From assembly GCA_035530655.1 (NCBI GenBank), contig DATKUK010000122.1, positions 115,067 to 179,066 on the forward strand: a DNA stretch of 64,000 bases, read 5' to 3'. This stretch comes from DATKUK01 sp035530655 (GTDB lineage: Bacteria; Planctomycetota; Phycisphaerae; UBA1845; DATKUK01). The translations under genes were made by a program, and so were the position numbers. Within the stretch, counting starts at the first letter, position 1. Every line of letters begins with the position of its first letter. Shown in pieces: positions 35,489 to 44,511 of this stretch. The notes below the pieces were generated by a model that saw only the letters and a program-made list of their open reading frames with translations, was not told the origin of the DNA and searched no databases.

Positions 35489-36352
35489 ATGAAGCTTGTA
35501 GTGCTTTGCGGCGGACAGGGCAGTCGCATCCGCGACGTAAGCGAAGCGATGCCCAAGCCCATGCTGCCCATCGGCGGGGCGCCGATCCTCTGGCACATCA
35601 TGAAACTCTATGCAGCGCACGGCGTGACGGATTTTGTGCTGTGTCTGGGCTACAAGAGCTGGGCCATCAAGGAGTTCTTCCTGAATTACCGGACCATGAT
35701 TTCCGACTGCACGGTGACGCTGGGTCGCCAATCGGAAATAGAGTTTCACGACACCCCCGCCGAGGCCTCATGGCGGGTGACACTGGCCGACACGGGCGAA
35801 CATACGATGACCGGGGGCCGCGTGTGGCGGGTCAAGAGGTATCTACAGGACGAGGATCACTTCTGCCTGACGTACGGCGACGGCATTGCCGACGTCAACG
35901 TTACGGCGCTGATGCGGCAGCATATTCAATCGGGCTTGGTGGGGACGCTGACAGGGGTACGGGTCGCCGGCCGGTTTGGCGAATTGCAGAGCGCCAGCAA
36001 CAAGATAACGTCCTTCGACGAGAAGCCGGCTGTCACGTCGGGTCGGATCAACGGCGGGTTTATGGTCTTCGATGCTCGGCGCGTATGGGACTACTTCGAT
36101 GCGCGAGATGATCTGATCTTCGAGCGCGATCCGCTAGCGCGCATGGTGGCTGATGGACAGCTTGGCATCTACGAGCACGACGGGTTCTGGCAGTGTATGG
36201 ACACACCGCGCGAGTACAAGGCACTCAATGAGCTATGGGCCAGCGGCCGAGCCCCTTGGGCATTGGTGCCGCGGGCAGAGCCGTGCAACGGCGACGCCGG
36301 GCCGGCCCTGCCCGTCAGGGCTCGGCAGATGGTACCGGCCCTGGCAAGCTGA
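35489..36352 (+). CDS. rfbF: Glucose-1-phosphate cytidylyltransferase
   Basis: 287 aa. The nucleotidyltransferase signature LCGGQGSRIRDVSEAMPKPM, then GGAPILWHIMKLYAAHG, LTYGDGIADVN and NGGFMVFD match RfbF, which makes CDP-glucose from CTP and glucose 1-phosphate. GGAG eight bases upstream supports the ATG. The last 25 residues are an extra tail. With rfbG and rfbH downstream, the product is committed to the CDP-3,6-dideoxyhexose branch. It has its own sigma-28-like promoter and a 287-base gap before rfbG. Confidence 0.93.
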   Translation: MKLVVLCGGQGSRIRDVSEAMPKPMLPIGGAPILWHIMKLYAAHGVTDFVLCLGYKSWAIKEFFLNYRTMISDCTVTLGRQSEIEFHDTPAEASWRVTLADTGEHTMTGGRVWRVKRYLQDEDHFCLTYGDGIADVNVTALMRQHIQSGLVGTLTGVRVAGRFGELQSASNKITSFDEKPAVTSGRINGGFMVFDARRVWDYFDARDDLIFERDPLARMVADGQLGIYEHDGFWQCMDTPREYKALNELWASGRAPWALVPRAEPCNGDAGPALPVRARQMVPALAS

Positions 36353-36514
36353 AATCCGGTGCCGAGTCGTCGCTTCCGCCGACCAAACGCCCTCGCACGC
36401 CTGCTGAAAAGTCCCATGGGCCGATAACAGCCATGCTGTTCTGACGATTCTCTCCGCGTCGGCGATGGGTAAGTGACGGGTGTTGAGCGGCTGAAGAACG
36501 GGTCAACGTCCGAT

Positions 36515-36541
36515 TAAGTCGCCCTAAGTGCGTGCCGATAA
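36515..36541 (+). promoter_or_regulatory. Sigma-28-like promoter upstream of rfbG
   Basis: TAAG (36515-36518), exactly 15 bases, GCCGATAA (36534-36541), about 98 bases before the rfbG start. A second GCCGATAA at 36420-36427 in the same gap has no -35 partner and overlaps an imperfect palindrome (AACAGCCATGCTGTT). Confidence 0.55.
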
Positions 36542-36639
36542 AACGCTGAAAACGCGTCTGCGGCGACGGCTCGCTCTGTACGTGTGCATGCTTGTGTGTG
36601 GCGGCAGGGCACTGGCGGGCGCTGGCGGCGAGGTGTGTG

Positions 36640-37860
36640 GTGGGACCGGCGTCGAAATCGACAGACCGCAACGAGCAGGAGGCTCTTGTTGGTACCTTCA
36701 GGGGCCGAGCCTGTCTGGTCACCGGGCACACAGGCTTCAAAGGATCGTGGCTTGGCTTGTGGTTGCACGCCCTTGGCGCGAGGGTGACAGGCTACGCGCT
36801 GGATCCGCCGACCCAACCTTCGCTGTTCGATGAGGCCCGCATCGGCGAGCTTGTCGACGATCATCGCGGGGACGTGCGCGACGCGGAAAGGTTGGCCAAA
36901 CTGATCGGGCGGGTCGAACCGGAGGTGATCTTCCATCTGGCGGCCCAAGCGGTGGTGCGCGAGTCATATCGACGACCGAAGGAGACGTTCGATGTGAACG
37001 TCGGTGGCACGGTCAACGTTCTGGAAGCCGCCCGCACCTGTCCGTCGGTGCGGGCCGTTGTCGTCGTGACGAGCGACAAGTGCTATGAGAATCGAGAGTG
37101 GGTACATGCCTACCGGGAGACCGATCGGCTGGGGGGGCGCGATCCGTACAGCGCCAGCAAGGCGGCTGCCGAGTTGGTTGCCATTGCGTACCGGCGCTCG
37201 CTGCTGGGCCCGTCCGGCATAGCGGTGGCGACGGCGCGGGCCGGCAACGTCATCGGCGGCGGCGACTGGGCGGCCGACAGAATCGTGCCCGACGCCGTAC
37301 GCGCACTCATGCAGGGCCAGGCCATTCCCGTGAGGAGCCCAGACTCCGTACGGCCATGGCAGCACGTTCTGGACCCATTGCGAGGCTATCTGACTTTGGC
37401 GGCGCGCCTGATGACCGAGGCGGGTTTGGATGTCAGCCTGATGCAACACGCGGAGGCCTGGAACTTCGGGCCGTCGCTGGACGGATGTCGGACGGTGCGC
37501 GAGTTGGTCGAATTACTGCTGGCCGAATGGGGCGGCGGGAAATGGCAGGACCATTCGACCAGCCAGATGCAGAGACCGCATGAGGCCGGCCTTCTCATGC
37601 TTAGTTGCGCTAAGGCGTACCGGCACCTCGGTTGGCGGACGCGATGGGCCTTCGCCGAGGCCGTGGGCCACACGGCGCGATGGTATCGACGATGGCTGGA
37701 AGACGGTCCTGCCAGGAACCTATGTCTTGAACAGATTGCCGAATACATGGCAGCAGCGCCGCCGTCAGGGCATCCCTTGCCGGATGGCTGTGTGCCAGGG
37801 CGACGTGCGGACGGGGAGTCACAAGTCGAGCATGAGTGTGACCGAGTCGCAACTGCGTAA
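36640..37860 (+). CDS. rfbG: CDP-glucose 4,6-dehydratase
   Basis: 406 aa from GTG at 36640, with GAGG six bases upstream. It is an extended SDR with LVTGHTGFKGSWLGLWL (NAD binding), FHLAAQAVVRESYRRP, VVVTSDKCYENREW (Thr and Asp/Lys of the dehydratase site) and the catalytic YSASK. RPWQHVLDPLRGY and WNFGPS are typical of RfbG. It converts CDP-glucose to CDP-4-keto-6-deoxyglucose. Known RfbG proteins are nearer 360 aa; the excess is a short N-terminal lead and a hydrophilic C-terminal tail. The rfbH gene starts within that tail, so the two are coupled. Confidence 0.92.
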   Translation: MGPASKSTDRNEQEALVGTFRGRACLVTGHTGFKGSWLGLWLHALGARVTGYALDPPTQPSLFDEARIGELVDDHRGDVRDAERLAKLIGRVEPEVIFHLAAQAVVRESYRRPKETFDVNVGGTVNVLEAARTCPSVRAVVVVTSDKCYENREWVHAYRETDRLGGRDPYSASKAAAELVAIAYRRSLLGPSGIAVATARAGNVIGGGDWAADRIVPDAVRALMQGQAIPVRSPDSVRPWQHVLDPLRGYLTLAARLMTEAGLDVSLMQHAEAWNFGPSLDGCRTVRELVELLLAEWGGGKWQDHSTSQMQRPHEAGLLMLSCAKAYRHLGWRTRWAFAEAVGHTARWYRRWLEDGPARNLCLEQIAEYMAAAPPSGHPLPDGCVPGRRADGESQVEHECDRVATA

Positions 37861-39208
37861 GGACATAGCCGATAGGGTGCGCGCACTATGCAAGCTGCGC
37901 TCGGCATCGCAGCCGTTCACCCCTGGACACAGCACTGTGCCCTATGCGGGCCGGGTGTTCGACGAGCGAGAGGTCAACGCAGCCGTCGACGCCTGCCTCG
38001 ATTTCTGGCTGACGCTGGGTCCTCGCGGCAAGCAGTTCGAACGCGCATTGGCTGGGTGGATCGGCCGCCGGCATTGCGTGATGGTCAACAGTGGCTCCTC
38101 GGCGAATTATCTGGCTTTCGCGGCCCTGTGCAGCCCGCTGCTGTCTGATCCGATCAAACCGGGCGACGAAGTGATCACCGTAGCGGCCGGGTTCCCCACC
38201 ACGGTGAATCCGATCCTTCAGCACAACTGCGTACCGGTTTTTGTAGACGTCGACCCAGACACGATCAACATCGACGTGAGCCAGCTCGAGGCGGCACGCA
38301 GCCATCGCACTCGTGCCGTCATGATCGCCCACACGATGGGCAACCCGTTCGACGTCGACGCGGTCTTTGGGTTCTGCCGCAGGCATGGCCTCTATCTGGT
38401 TGAGGATAACTGCGATGCATTAGGCAGCCTCTACAAAGGCCGGCCTACCGGCTCATTCGGGCATTTGGCCACGCAGAGCTTCTATCCGCCTCATCATATC
38501 ACCACTGGTGAAGGCGGTGCCGTCCTGACCGACGATGCGCAGCTTCACCGCATTGTCGTGGGTCTCCGTGACTGGGGGCGCGACTGTTGGTGCGATTCGG
38601 GTCATGACAACACCTGCGGGCGACGATTCAGCGAGCAACACGGACGCCTGCCGGTCGGCTACGATCACAAGTACGTCTACAGTCAACTCGGATATAACCT
38701 CAAGCCGACCGACATTCAGGCGGCCATCGGACTGGCTCAACTGGCTAAGCTGCCCGAGTTCGTCGCCGCGCGGCGAGCCAACCACGAGGCGCTGGCCCGG
38801 GCGATCGAGCGAGTCCCCTGGCTCACCGTGCAGCAGGCCACACCGCAGAGCGAGCCCAGTTGGTTCGGGCTCGTGCTCACCCTTGCCGACAACGCCCTTG
38901 TTGGGCGTCGGGACGTGCTGGAATACCTCGAAACGCGGGGAATCCAGACACGATTGCTGTTCGGCGGGAATCTGCTCCGCCAGCCCGCATACCTGAACGT
39001 GCCTCACCGCCTGGTGGGTGAGCTGCGCAATACCGATGCGGTCATGAACCGTACCTTCTTCGTCGGTGTATATCCGGGTATCGACGCTCCGCGTCGGGAG
39101 TATATGGGCGACGTGCTGGCTGGCTTGACGTGCCTTGCCGGCGAGCAGACCGGCGTGGTGCACGACGTAGTGGGCGCGAGTGTGCCGGTGCCGAGCAGCG
39201 GAAAATAG
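37832..39208 (+). CDS. rfbH: CDP-4-keto-6-deoxyglucose 3-dehydrase (E1), PLP and [2Fe-2S] enzyme
   Basis: 458 aa from the ATG at 37832, 29 bases inside rfbG. It has an aminotransferase fold, but in SFYPPHHITTGEGG the usual PLP-binding Lys is replaced by His, the diagnostic change of E1. The iron-sulfur ligands follow the family spacing C-X57-C-X1-C-X7-C (from NCDALG to DCWC to NTC), which I counted exactly. With a reductase (E3/RfbI) it removes the C3 hydroxyl to give CDP-4-keto-3,6-dideoxyglucose. No E3 gene is visible in the window, so electrons must come from elsewhere. Confidence 0.95.
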   Translation: MSVTESQLRKDIADRVRALCKLRSASQPFTPGHSTVPYAGRVFDEREVNAAVDACLDFWLTLGPRGKQFERALAGWIGRRHCVMVNSGSSANYLAFAALCSPLLSDPIKPGDEVITVAAGFPTTVNPILQHNCVPVFVDVDPDTINIDVSQLEAARSHRTRAVMIAHTMGNPFDVDAVFGFCRRHGLYLVEDNCDALGSLYKGRPTGSFGHLATQSFYPPHHITTGEGGAVLTDDAQLHRIVVGLRDWGRDCWCDSGHDNTCGRRFSEQHGRLPVGYDHKYVYSQLGYNLKPTDIQAAIGLAQLAKLPEFVAARRANHEALARAIERVPWLTVQQATPQSEPSWFGLVLTLADNALVGRRDVLEYLETRGIQTRLLFGGNLLRQPAYLNVPHRLVGELRNTDAVMNRTFFVGVYPGIDAPRREYMGDVLAGLTCLAGEQTGVVHDVVGASVPVPSSGK

Positions 39209-39247
39209 GGTGAAGCTTTCGCAGTCTTCAACGCCGTACGTAACGCT

Positions 39248-40366
39248 ATGATGCAGACTCAACTGGCCATCACACGACTGTCAGAGACGTTGCATCCGGT
39301 CATTGCAGAGGACGTGCGCCGCGTGATCGCGCGTACGCCGGCGCTGGAAGGACTGGCTGGACGAACGATACTGATCACCGGCGGTGGGGGGCTGTTGGCC
39401 AGCTATCTGCTGTACACGGTCGCCGAATTGAACGAGTCGTGTTTGCCTCGGCCATGCACGCTCGTCCTGACGACCCGGCGCCCTCCTGCCGACTACCCGC
39501 GACTCAGGCCTCTGCTCGATCGCCCGGATATTGAATGGTACCAGGCGGACAGCGCGGCCATGGCGGCGCCCGTTGAGCGGGACGTCGACTATGTCATCCA
39601 CGCAGCCTGTCCGGCTTCCGCGGGCGGGTATCTGGCCGATCCGTTGGGCACCGCCCGCGCCAATTCGCTGGGGCTGCTTGCACTGCTCGAACTCGCACGC
39701 CGTGCACAGATCGAGGGTATGCTCTTTTTCAGCAGCGGACAGGTCTACGGCTCGCCACCACCCGAGCACGTGCCGACCCCGGAAAGCTACGTGGGCCGGG
39801 TCGACCCTCTCGCCGAGCGCGCCTGCTACGATGAATCGAAGCGATTCGGCGAGACGCTGTGTGCCCTCTATGCCCGGCAATACGGTGTACCGGTGCGAAT
39901 CGTCCGGCCGGTGCAAGTCTACGGTCCGGGTATCGACTCGCATGACGACAGGGCGTTTGCTGAGTTTGCCTGGTCCGCCGCCCGCGGCGAGCCCCTGGTG
40001 GTTCGCAGCGAGGGCAAGGACCGACGCAGCTACTGCTATCTGGCCGATGCAGCGGTGATGTTCTGGCATGTGTTGCTGCACGGCGAGGCCGGCCAGGCCT
40101 ACAACGTCGGCTGCTGCGAGCCGTTGGTCACCATCCGGAAGCTGGCCGAGACCATCGCACAAATGGCCGAGCCTCCGGTGCCCGTCGTGCAACAGACTCT
40201 CCAGGTCGGCTCGACAGGGACCGGTGCCCCGCGCGTCTCCTGTCCCGAAATAGACAAAGTCACTCAGCTTGTTGGTGCACCGCCCGAGATGGAGCTTGAG
40301 CAGGGCTTTCGTCGCGTCTATCGCTGGGCGCGTGACAGCCTGGAGCAAAAAGGGCCGTTGGCGTGA
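39248..40366 (+). CDS. NAD-dependent epimerase/reductase, probable CDP-sugar processing
   Basis: 372 aa, extended SDR. About 35 N-terminal residues precede TILITGGGGLLASYLL, where the last Gly of GxxGxxG is Ala. Then come VIHAACPAS, FFSSGQVYGSPPPE and the catalytic YDESK. VRPVQVYGPGI and YCYLADAAVMFWHVL are usual for UDP/CDP-sugar epimerases and 4-ketoreductases. In known rfbFGH pathways the next step is 4-keto reduction (abequose or paratose synthase) or an epimerisation; which one applies here is not decidable. It is followed by the C-methyltransferase with a GTGA overlap, so it acts in the same branch. Confidence 0.78.
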   Translation: MMQTQLAITRLSETLHPVIAEDVRRVIARTPALEGLAGRTILITGGGGLLASYLLYTVAELNESCLPRPCTLVLTTRRPPADYPRLRPLLDRPDIEWYQADSAAMAAPVERDVDYVIHAACPASAGGYLADPLGTARANSLGLLALLELARRAQIEGMLFFSSGQVYGSPPPEHVPTPESYVGRVDPLAERACYDESKRFGETLCALYARQYGVPVRIVRPVQVYGPGIDSHDDRAFAEFAWSAARGEPLVVRSEGKDRRSYCYLADAAVMFWHVLLHGEAGQAYNVGCCEPLVTIRKLAETIAQMAEPPVPVVQQTLQVGSTGTGAPRVSCPEIDKVTQLVGAPPEMELEQGFRRVYRWARDSLEQKGPLA

Positions 40367-41580
40367 ACGTGTCGACGACGACAACTTGCCGGCTCTGCCA
40401 CGCCTCGCTGCCCGAGCCGTTTGTGCACTTCGACTCCGTACCGGTGGCTGGCATGTATCTCCGCCGCGAGCAGATCGGGCAGGAGCCGCTTCTGCCCTTG
40501 TCCGTGCACCGATGTGACGTGTGTAGCCTCATCCAGTTGTCACAGATCGTATCGGCGGAGCTGTATCTTCGGTACATGTTCTCCGGGGGTCACCTCAACG
40601 GCTACTGCCGTGACGTTCAGCGGGTCGCCAAGCTGCTGTCAGCGTTTGGCGTTCGCCGTGGGGCACGTGTGGTCGAGGCCGGCTCCAACGACGGGACGCT
40701 GCTGAGGTTTCTGACGGGCGCGGGCTTCGAGGCGATAGGCTTTGAGCCTTCGCGGGCGCTGCCCGACGCCCCCAGCCGGAACGGCAGCGCGACGATTCGT
40801 GACTACTTCTCGACCGAATCGCTGCGTCGCCACAGTGTCAGTGGCGCGTCGGCTGTCGTAGCGCGGCACGTGCTCGAACACGTGGCCGACCTGCACGACT
40901 TCGTCGCAGCCATGCGCGAGGCTCTACAACCTGCGGGGCTGGCCGTCATCGAGGTGCCCGATGTGCTGGCACTGCTCGCGCAGGACGTGGCGGGCAACTT
41001 GTACCACCAGCACCTGACGTACTTCAGCGTGGATACGCTGATTCGGCTGATGTCGGAGCACGGGTTTGGGCATTTGGCGTCGATGCGCGGCGATGCCCAT
41101 GGTGGGTCCATCGTGGGCGTGTTCGGCAAGGATGTAGGCTCGGCCGAAGACCGAATCGATCCTCGGCTTCTGGGTCGCGTGGACCGGGGTCGGACCACTC
41201 GTTTTGCCGCTCGCGTGCAGCGATATCTGGAAGGTTTCCGCCGCATGCTTGGCGAGCTGAAAGGAATCGGCTCGGTCGCGGGCTGGGGTGCAGCCGAGAG
41301 AACGACCGCCCTGTTAGGTCTGGCCAAGGTGAGCGAGGGTCAGATCGACTACTTCGTAGACCGGAACTCTGCGTACCACGGGTTGTATCTGCCGAAGGTG
41401 CACAGCCCCGTCTATTCACCCTCGCACCTCGACGAGCAGCCGCCTGCACACACGATCATTTTCGCCCGCTCGTTCGAAGACGACATCGTGGCCGAGGGCG
41501 ACGAATACCTCCAGCAGGGCGGGGTTCTTGTCAGCATTCGTGATGGCACTTTTGAGAGGATTGGCCAGCCGTGCGCGTGA
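40363..41580 (+). CDS. Zinc-type sugar C-methyltransferase (TylC3/NovU/KijD1-like)
   Basis: 405 aa. The N-terminal zinc-binding part has Cys9, Cys12, Cys51 and Cys54 (CRLC and CDVC). The SAM domain has VVEAGSNDGTLLRFL and ARHVLEHVADLHDF. The segment LYHQHLTYFS lies where KijD1-type enzymes carry their catalytic acid and His. The C-terminal Methyltransf_14 domain includes GWGAAERTTALL and FVDRNSAYHGLYLPKV. This family methylates a carbon next to a keto group of a nucleotide sugar, usually C3. Placed directly after rfbFGH and a reductase, it could act on a CDP-4-keto sugar. The following GT2 gene starts within its last codons. Confidence 0.85.
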   Translation: MNVSTTTTCRLCHASLPEPFVHFDSVPVAGMYLRREQIGQEPLLPLSVHRCDVCSLIQLSQIVSAELYLRYMFSGGHLNGYCRDVQRVAKLLSAFGVRRGARVVEAGSNDGTLLRFLTGAGFEAIGFEPSRALPDAPSRNGSATIRDYFSTESLRRHSVSGASAVVARHVLEHVADLHDFVAAMREALQPAGLAVIEVPDVLALLAQDVAGNLYHQHLTYFSVDTLIRLMSEHGFGHLASMRGDAHGGSIVGVFGKDVGSAEDRIDPRLLGRVDRGRTTRFAARVQRYLEGFRRMLGELKGIGSVAGWGAAERTTALLGLAKVSEGQIDYFVDRNSAYHGLYLPKVHSPVYSPSHLDEQPPAHTIIFARSFEDDIVAEGDEYLQQGGVLVSIRDGTFERIGQPCA

Positions 41581-42734
41581 GCGACCACAATCAGTCATCC
41601 GACGGGCCGACCGACAAGCCCCTCATCTCGATCGTGATTCCGGCCTACAACGAGCAGGACAATCTCCCGGAGTTGTTCGATCGTGTCACGTCTGTGGTGA
41701 AAGGTCTGCCCGACCACCGCTTCGAAATACTGCTCATTGACAATTGCAGCCAGGATGACACCGGTGCAATCGCGCGACGGTTCACGCAGCGAGACACGCG
41801 GTGGCGATATCTGCGCTTCAGCCGGAACTTCGGCTGCGAGGTTTCGCTGGCTGCGGGTCTGCATTACGCCCAGGGAGATGCCTTGATCTTCCTGCAAAGC
41901 GATTTGCAGGACCCACCCGAAGCCATTCCCACGATGCTGGCCAAGTGGCAACAGGGCTACGACGTGGTGTACGGTCAGCTCACGCGGCGAAGTGATGACA
42001 GTTTTCTCAAGACGCTTGGTGCGCGGGCCGCGTATCACCTGATTCACTGGCTGAGCGACGTGAAGATTCCCCCGCATGCGACCGATTTCCGGCTGATATC
42101 GCGGCCCGCAGTCGAGGCCCTGAAACGCTGCGGTGAGCGAAATCGCTATCTTCGTGGGCTGGTGCATTGGGTAGGCTTTCGACAATGTGGGTTTACCTAC
42201 GAACGAGCGCCGCGCAAGCGTGGTCGGACCACCACAGGACTAATCTTCTGCTTCAACTACGCGGTCAACGCCCTGGTGGCGTTCTCCTCCAAACCGCTCC
42301 GCTGGGCCAGCGCCCTGGGCCTGCTCGTCACCGCCGCCAGCGTGTTCGGCGCCGCCGCATACGTGCTGCTGACAGTACTGAACCGCGCGGGTGTCACGCA
42401 TCTTACCCCACCACCCGCCGGCTGGATGACGCAGACATTGTTGATCTTCTTCTTCGGCGGCGTGCAGTGCCTGTTCCTGGGGATTCTGGGCGAGTATCTG
42501 TCTCGCGTGCATATCGAAGTCAAGCATCGCCCGCTCTGGGTGGTGCGCGAGACAGCCGGCTTCCCCGCCGCGCGCGATCCGCTTCGCGGCAGCCGCGCGA
42601 CACGCGCGGTGCAAACCTCCGAACCATCCGAGGATGATGACGTCTTACACGTCCTGGCGCAGATGCGCCAATCCATCGACACTCTCTGCCATGAGGTGAC
42701 CAGCGAAAGTGAATCCGAGCCTGCCCCATTCTGA
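41571..42734 (+). CDS. GT2 glycosyltransferase with C-terminal membrane helices (GtrB/DPM-like)
   Basis: 387 aa. The GT-A domain carries ISIVIPAYNEQDNLPELF, IDNCSQDDTG and FLQSDLQDPPEAI (DxD-equivalent), followed by FRLISRPAVEAL. Two hydrophobic helices (about residues 245-270 and 290-315) and a charged tail of about 60 residues follow. This layout is that of GtrB/ArnC-type enzymes, which load a sugar onto undecaprenyl phosphate for use by periplasmic GT-C transferases. It may supply the GT-C proteins of this locus, perhaps with the sugar made by the adjacent genes. Confidence 0.85.
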   Translation: MRVSDHNQSSDGPTDKPLISIVIPAYNEQDNLPELFDRVTSVVKGLPDHRFEILLIDNCSQDDTGAIARRFTQRDTRWRYLRFSRNFGCEVSLAAGLHYAQGDALIFLQSDLQDPPEAIPTMLAKWQQGYDVVYGQLTRRSDDSFLKTLGARAAYHLIHWLSDVKIPPHATDFRLISRPAVEALKRCGERNRYLRGLVHWVGFRQCGFTYERAPRKRGRTTTGLIFCFNYAVNALVAFSSKPLRWASALGLLVTAASVFGAAAYVLLTVLNRAGVTHLTPPPAGWMTQTLLIFFFGGVQCLFLGILGEYLSRVHIEVKHRPLWVVRETAGFPAARDPLRGSRATRAVQTSEPSEDDDVLHVLAQMRQSIDTLCHEVTSESESEPAPF

Positions 42735-43536
42735 TCTGTCCCACCTGGCCGCCAGGATCCGTCGACGGGCCGTCGAGATGGTCCATAGTGCCACCGCCAG
42801 TCACATCGGCAGTTGCCTGTCGGCGGCGGACATCCTGGCCCACTTGTATGGCGGCTGCCTTCGCGTCGATCCGACAAACCCCCATTGGCCCGATCGCGAC
42901 CGCTTCATCCTCAGCAAAGGCCACGCCGCCGCCGTCCTCTACGCAGTCTTGGCCGAACGAGGTTTCTTCCCGGTCGAGATGCTCGACAGCTACGGGCAGG
43001 ATGACACCGTGCTGGCGGGTCACTGCACCGACGCCGTTGCGGGGGTGGAGGTGTCTACAGGGTCGCTGGGGCATGGCCTGCCCATCGGCTGCGGGATGGC
43101 CCTGGCCGCCAAGCGCGACGGCAGGGACTACCGCGTCTTCGTGCTCTTGGGTGACGGCGAGTGCGACGAGGGCTCGGTCTGGGAGGCAGCCCTTTTTGCC
43201 CGGCAGCACGAGCTCGACAATCTGGTGGCTATCGTCGATCACAACAAGCTACAGGGACTCGGGGCGGTGGATGAAATTTTAAGCCTTCAGCCTTTTGCCG
43301 AGAAGTGGCGTGCGTTTGGCTTCAGCACCGTCGAGATCGACGGGCACGATCACGACCAGATTCGTCGATCGCTGGCGAATGTGCCGCGCCAGTCAGCTCG
43401 GCCCACTGCGGTGATCGCCCATACGATCAAGGGCAAGGGCGTCAGCTTCATGGAGGGTTCGCTGGCGTGGCACTACAAATCTCCTGACGATAGCCAACTG
43501 GCCCAGGCCATTGGCGAACTGGAGGTGGCCCTGTGA
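42709..43536 (+). CDS. Transketolase, N-terminal (ThDP-binding) subunit
   Basis: 275 aa, GTG start 26 bases inside the preceding GT2 gene. It shows SHIGSCLSAADILAHLY, FILSKGHAAAVLYAVL, EVSTGSLGHGLP and the thiamine diphosphate/Mg motif GDGE (148-151) ending at Asn179 in VDHN. It is the first half of a split transketolase; the pyrimidine-binding half follows with a GTGA overlap. In context it more likely transfers a two-carbon ketol unit to or from a nucleotide sugar than serves the pentose phosphate pathway, but this is inference. Confidence 0.88.
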   Translation: MNPSLPHSDLSHLAARIRRRAVEMVHSATASHIGSCLSAADILAHLYGGCLRVDPTNPHWPDRDRFILSKGHAAAVLYAVLAERGFFPVEMLDSYGQDDTVLAGHCTDAVAGVEVSTGSLGHGLPIGCGMALAAKRDGRDYRVFVLLGDGECDEGSVWEAALFARQHELDNLVAIVDHNKLQGLGAVDEILSLQPFAEKWRAFGFSTVEIDGHDHDQIRRSLANVPRQSARPTAVIAHTIKGKGVSFMEGSLAWHYKSPDDSQLAQAIGELEVAL

Positions 43537-44462
43537 GAACCGCCTTCATTGAAACGCTCTGCGATCTGGCCGCTCAGGACGAGCGGATCTTCCTGCTCAC
43601 CGGCGACTTGGGATACTCCGTGCTCGAGCCGTTCGCCCGCTGCTACCCAAAGCGATACCTCAATGCCGGCATCGCCGAGCAGAACATGACCGGGGTGGCG
43701 GCTGGCCTGGCGCTGTGCGGCAAAACGGTGTTTACCTATTCAATCGCCAATTTCCCGCTGCTGCGATGTCTCGAGCAGGTGCGCAACGACGTGTGCTATC
43801 ACCGCGCCAACGTCAAGATTGTGGCCGTCGGTGGCGGCTGCACATACGGCTCGAGTGGCTACACGCACCACGGTGTCGAGGACCTCGCCGTGGCCCGGTC
43901 GCTGCCCGGCATGACGGTGATTGCTCCCGCCGATCCGATTGAAACGCGCTTGGCGATGCGGGCGCTTGCGCGGATGTCCGGCCCGTGCTATCTGCGACTC
44001 GGCAAAGCCGGCGAGCCGGTCGTGCATCGCGGCGAGCCCGAGTTCGAAATCGGTCGAGCCGTTCAGGTCCGGACCGGTCGCGATGTAACCCTCATCAGCA
44101 CCGGGGCCATGCTGAAAGAGACGCTCTCGGCAGCCGACCAGCTTGCCCGGCAAGGCATCGAGGCCGGCGTCCTGAGCATGCATACCCTCAAGCCGTTGGA
44201 CCGACAGGCCCTGCGACAGGCTGCAGAGCAGACGGGCGCGATCGTCACCGTGGAGGAACACAGCGTCATCGGCGGTCTGGGCTCGGCCGTTGCAGACTTC
44301 CTGGCCGAAGCCGACCTGTCCTACGTCCGCCTGCGCAAACACGCGCTGCCGGATGAGTTGCAGCGGAAAGTCGGAAGCCAGCAGTATTTCCGCCGACTGT
44401 CCGGCTCGATCGTAGCGAGCGTGAAGCTCTTGGTGGCCGAGCCCGCGGGCGCACCTGTCTGA
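43533..44462 (+). CDS. Transketolase, C-terminal (pyrimidine-binding) subunit
   Basis: 309 aa. LNAGIAEQNMTGVAAGLA carries the catalytic Glu (about residue 49) that activates ThDP. SSGYTHHGVEDLAVARSLPG and YLRLGKAGEPV follow, with a C-terminal domain including TVEEHSVIGGLGSAVADFL. It pairs with the previous gene to form one active enzyme and is the last gene of the run that starts at rfbG. Split transketolases of this size are common in archaea and in sugar-modification clusters; the true acceptor cannot be read from sequence. Confidence 0.88.
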   Translation: MRTAFIETLCDLAAQDERIFLLTGDLGYSVLEPFARCYPKRYLNAGIAEQNMTGVAAGLALCGKTVFTYSIANFPLLRCLEQVRNDVCYHRANVKIVAVGGGCTYGSSGYTHHGVEDLAVARSLPGMTVIAPADPIETRLAMRALARMSGPCYLRLGKAGEPVVHRGEPEFEIGRAVQVRTGRDVTLISTGAMLKETLSAADQLARQGIEAGVLSMHTLKPLDRQALRQAAEQTGAIVTVEEHSVIGGLGSAVADFLAEADLSYVRLRKHALPDELQRKVGSQQYFRRLSGSIVASVKLLVAEPAGAPV

Positions 44463-44511
44463 CCGCACGCGTCGCACCCATGCGTGGGCGGGCAGGTCGA
44501 TGGGTTCATGG

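Noticed and set aside
39281..40384. 367-codon minus-strand frame opposite the epimerase/reductase
   Set aside because: The plus-strand product has SDR nucleotide-binding and YxxxK motifs and is coupled to the next gene.
42709..44462. Reading the transketolase pair as ordinary central metabolism
   Set aside because: The genes are split, coupled to a polyprenyl-sugar GT2 and sit at the end of a CDP-sugar operon, so a dedicated sugar-modifying role is more likely, though unproven.
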